From positions 21,451 to 30,156 of the forward strand of contig PBXW01000011.1 of assembly GCA_002727735.1 (NCBI GenBank): a stretch of DNA of 8,706 bases. The letters are read 5' to 3'. The position numbers and the translations under genes were made by a program. The notes under the pieces were generated by a model that was given only the letters and a program-made list of their open reading frames with translations, did not search any database and had not been told where the DNA came from. Numbering within the stretch: position 1 is the stretch's first letter; every line of letters starts with the position of its first letter. Of this stretch, positions 7,452 through 8,706 are shown piece by piece. This stretch comes from Crocinitomicaceae bacterium. GTDB lineage: Bacteria; Bacteroidota; Bacteroidia; Flavobacteriales_D; Parvicellaceae.

Positions 7452-8159
7452 ATGAAAAAACATATTCCAAATTTATTTACGGCCATTAATTTATTAAGTG
7501 GTTGGTGTTCAGTTTATTTTGCTTTTCAAGACAAAATAGGGATAGCCTTGTTGTTAATTGTTTTCGCTGCTTTTTTTGATTTAATGGATGGATTTGCTGC
7601 TAGATTATTAAAGGTTGAATCACTATTTGGTGCCCAATTTGACTCTTTTGCAGACTTATTTACTTTTGGCATAGCACCTGCAACAATTGTATTTAATTTG
7701 GTAGTAGACCAATTCAATTTCACTCATTCTCATTATGTAGTAGTGCTATTTTTAATTTTAGGTTTAATCCCCGTAAATGCAGCCATAAGATTAGTTAAGT
7801 TCAATTTGCTAGAAGAAAAAACCAGTGATTTCATTGGCCTTCCAAGTCCAGCTTTTGCTCTTGCTGTAGTTTCTATCACATTGGTGTTTTTATTTCAGTC
7901 ATCATTGTTAGAGGAGTACCATATGCATTACACTTTGCTGGTTTTATTATTGAGTTTTACAATGGTTACTAAGTGGAAATTCATGGCACTAAAATTTGTA
8001 AGTTTTGATTTTAAGTCAAACAAATGGAAATATCTGTTGATGCTTTTTGCAGTGTTGAGTTTTATTTTACTATTTATGTTTGGAAATGTAGTAATGGTTA
8101 TGCCTATAATTATACTTTTGTACTTTATATTTTCAATTTTAAACAATTACACCAAATGA
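7452..8159 (+). CDS. pssA: CDP-diacylglycerol-serine O-phosphatidyltransferase (phosphatidylserine synthase)
   Basis: A 235-residue inner-membrane enzyme that joins CDP-diacylglycerol and L-serine to give phosphatidylserine and CMP, the step leading to phosphatidylethanolamine. The CDP-alcohol phosphatidyltransferase signature is complete: D43xxD46G47xxA50R51, then G60xxxD64xxxD68, fitting DG(x)2AR(x)8G(x)3D(x)3D. The Asp residues hold the metal ions and CDP group. Further PssA-type features are the N-terminal IPNLFTAINLLSGWCSV (res 5-21), NAAIRLVKFNL (109-119) and DFIGLPSPAFA (126-136). About eight hydrophobic spans fit the membrane-bound class II (Bacillus-type) enzyme, and the length is normal for Bacteroidota. 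The serine enzyme is preferred over phosphatidylglycerophosphate synthase because of the FIGLPSPA and RLVKFN motifs. The ATG at 7452 gives the expected KKHIPNLFT start. Its stop overlaps the purS start by four bases (ATGA). Confidence 0.92.
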   Translation: MKKHIPNLFTAINLLSGWCSVYFAFQDKIGIALLLIVFAAFFDLMDGFAARLLKVESLFGAQFDSFADLFTFGIAPATIVFNLVVDQFNFTHSHYVVVLFLILGLIPVNAAIRLVKFNLLEEKTSDFIGLPSPAFALAVVSITLVFLFQSSLLEEYHMHYTLLVLLLSFTMVTKWKFMALKFVSFDFKSNKWKYLLMLFAVLSFILLFMFGNVVMVMPIIILLYFIFSILNNYTK

Positions 8160-8407
8160 AATTCAAAGCTAGTATTGATGTTATGCCTTTAGAAGCTTTA
8201 TTAGATCCTCAAGGTAAAGCTGTAACACAAAGTATGAGTAATTTAGGTTTAAATGAAATCAGCAATGTTAGAATAGGGAAACATATTACCTTGTACGTAG
8301 ATGCAGATAACGAAAATGATGCAAAAGATTACGTAGATCAAGCATGTGGTAAATTGTTGTGTAATAAGATTATGGAAAGCTATTCATTTTCTTTAGAAGA
8401 GATCTAA
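8156..8407 (+). CDS. purS: Phosphoribosylformylglycinamidine synthase subunit PurS
   Basis: An 83-residue cytoplasmic protein matching PurS along its full length: SIDVMPLEALLDPQGKAV (res 6-23), LGLNEISNVRIGKHITL (30-46) and a C-terminal LLCNKIMESYSFSLEE (67-82). PurS bridges the small-type PurL synthetase and the PurQ glutaminase, allowing ammonia transfer during conversion of FGAR to FGAM in purine synthesis. Its presence implies a split PurS/PurQ/PurL enzyme rather than the single large PurL of many Gram-negatives; neither partner is in the window. The frame is open upstream within pssA, but the PurS homology starts exactly at the ATG at 8156, which overlaps the pssA stop (ATGA), so that start is chosen and translation is probably coupled. 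The TAA stop overlaps the stop of the facing glycosyltransferase gene. Confidence 0.93.
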   Translation: MKFKASIDVMPLEALLDPQGKAVTQSMSNLGLNEISNVRIGKHITLYVDADNENDAKDYVDQACGKLLCNKIMESYSFSLEEI

Positions 8408-8417
8408 TCTTTTAGAG
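8391..8417 (+). other. Potential stem-loop over the convergent stop codons
   Basis: CTTTAGAAGA (8391-8400) can pair with TCTTTTAGAG (8408-8417) in plus-strand RNA over ten positions, two of them G-U, with a 7-nt loop GATCTAA that contains both stop codons. In minus-strand RNA the two wobble pairs become A-C mismatches, so the fold favours the purS transcript. The stem is AU-rich and no U-run follows directly, so it is not a standard intrinsic terminator. It may be a transcript 3' end structure or chance. Confidence 0.25.
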
Positions 8418-8706
8418 TTAGCTTAAGCATATTAATTACACTTTCAGGTTTAATTGAATTCATACTTTCTTTAGCTTTTTGCAGATCTTTTGTTTTAATC
8501 TTTCCAAAAACTGAAATGACTTCATTTTTAGGGTTGTTTATGATGTATTTCTCATTATTTAATGGCCCAAAACCAATATAATGATGAGTTGGTCCCCAAA
8601 TGGAAATTACTTTAGTGTTTGTCAAGCTGGCTAAATGCATATTCGCACTATCCATAGAAATAAATGCAGGTAATTGATTAATTAAATTTAATTGTTGTTC
8701 AAAATT
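8404..8706 (-). CDS. Glycosyltransferase family 9 (heptosyltransferase-like), C-terminal part
   Basis: The last 100 residues of a gene that enters from the right edge; the N-terminal domain and start lie outside. The Met codon at 8655 is internal, because homology continues upstream of it. The fragment carries the GT9 donor-site signature: SMDSANMHLASL (fragment res 17-28; D19, S20, H24), then VISIWGPTHHYIGFGP (33-48). In ADP-heptose:LPS heptosyltransferases this region binds the nucleotide-sugar. Family members transfer heptose or related sugars to lipopolysaccharide core at the cytoplasmic membrane. The exact sugar cannot be told. A segment that in many Bacteroidota GT9 proteins contains several Cys residues keeps the SVFG and IKPE landmarks here but has no Cys. 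The gene faces purS, with a 4-bp overlap and the TAG stop at 8406-8404. Confidence 0.88.
   Translation of the reverse strand, partial: NFEQQLNLINQLPAFISMDSANMHLASLTNTKVISIWGPTHHYIGFGPLNNEKYIINNPKNEVISVFGKIKTKDLQKAKESMNSIKPESVINMLKLTLKD

Noticed and set aside
7526..7723. 65-codon minus-strand open frame
   Set aside because: Antisense to the pssA catalytic motif, whose plus-strand reading is unmistakable.
7928..8146. 72-codon minus-strand open frame
   Set aside because: Antisense to the pssA membrane-spanning C-terminus; Ile/Lys/Asn-rich shadow.
8024..8155. 44-codon N-terminal extension of purS
   Set aside because: It runs inside pssA in another frame and PurS homology begins exactly at the ATG at 8156.
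8404..8655. Separate 83-aa protein starting at the ATG at 8655
   Set aside because: The frame stays open to the window edge and the Met is inside the GT9 SMDSANMH motif, so it is the tail of a larger gene.

Overview
The window is AT-rich, tightly packed DNA from a member of the Bacteroidota, most likely Flavobacteriales-like. The evidence is type IX secretion (T9SS) families that are typical of this phylum (a PorU-like C25 peptidase and a PorV/PorQ-family barrel), genes without clear Shine-Dalgarno sites, and Asn/Ile/Lys-rich proteins. Genus cannot be read from the sequence.

Minus-strand operon (7355 down to 1, leaving the window on the left). First is a PorV/PorQ-family outer-membrane beta-barrel. 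One base after it comes a 1734-residue, exported, gingipain-like C25 peptidase of the PorU2 type. A GT-C type polytopic membrane protein then overlaps its stop codon by one base. The close spacing suggests one transcript making a barrel partner, a large surface peptidase/sortase-like protein and a membrane sugar transferase.

Divergent plus-strand pair (7452-8407). pssA (CDP-diacylglycerol-serine O-phosphatidyltransferase) overlaps purS (small subunit of FGAM synthase) by four bases. The 96-bp gap shared by the two operons (7356-7451) holds an 8+8 bp inverted repeat next to the pssA start.

Right edge (8404-8706). The C-terminal 100 residues of a minus-strand family 9 glycosyltransferase converge on purS. 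The two genes overlap by 4 bp, so both stop codons lie in the same four bases.

The most noteworthy content is the large PorU2-like protein. It has an intact His/Cys pair, an EF-hand-like loop near its N-terminus, a region resembling the ILEI/PANDER (FAM3) fold carrying a cysteine-rich insert with a CxxCH motif, and a FlgD-like C-terminal domain. It is coupled to a GT-C protein. I saw no RNA gene, CRISPR array, insertion sequence or clear transfer signature.
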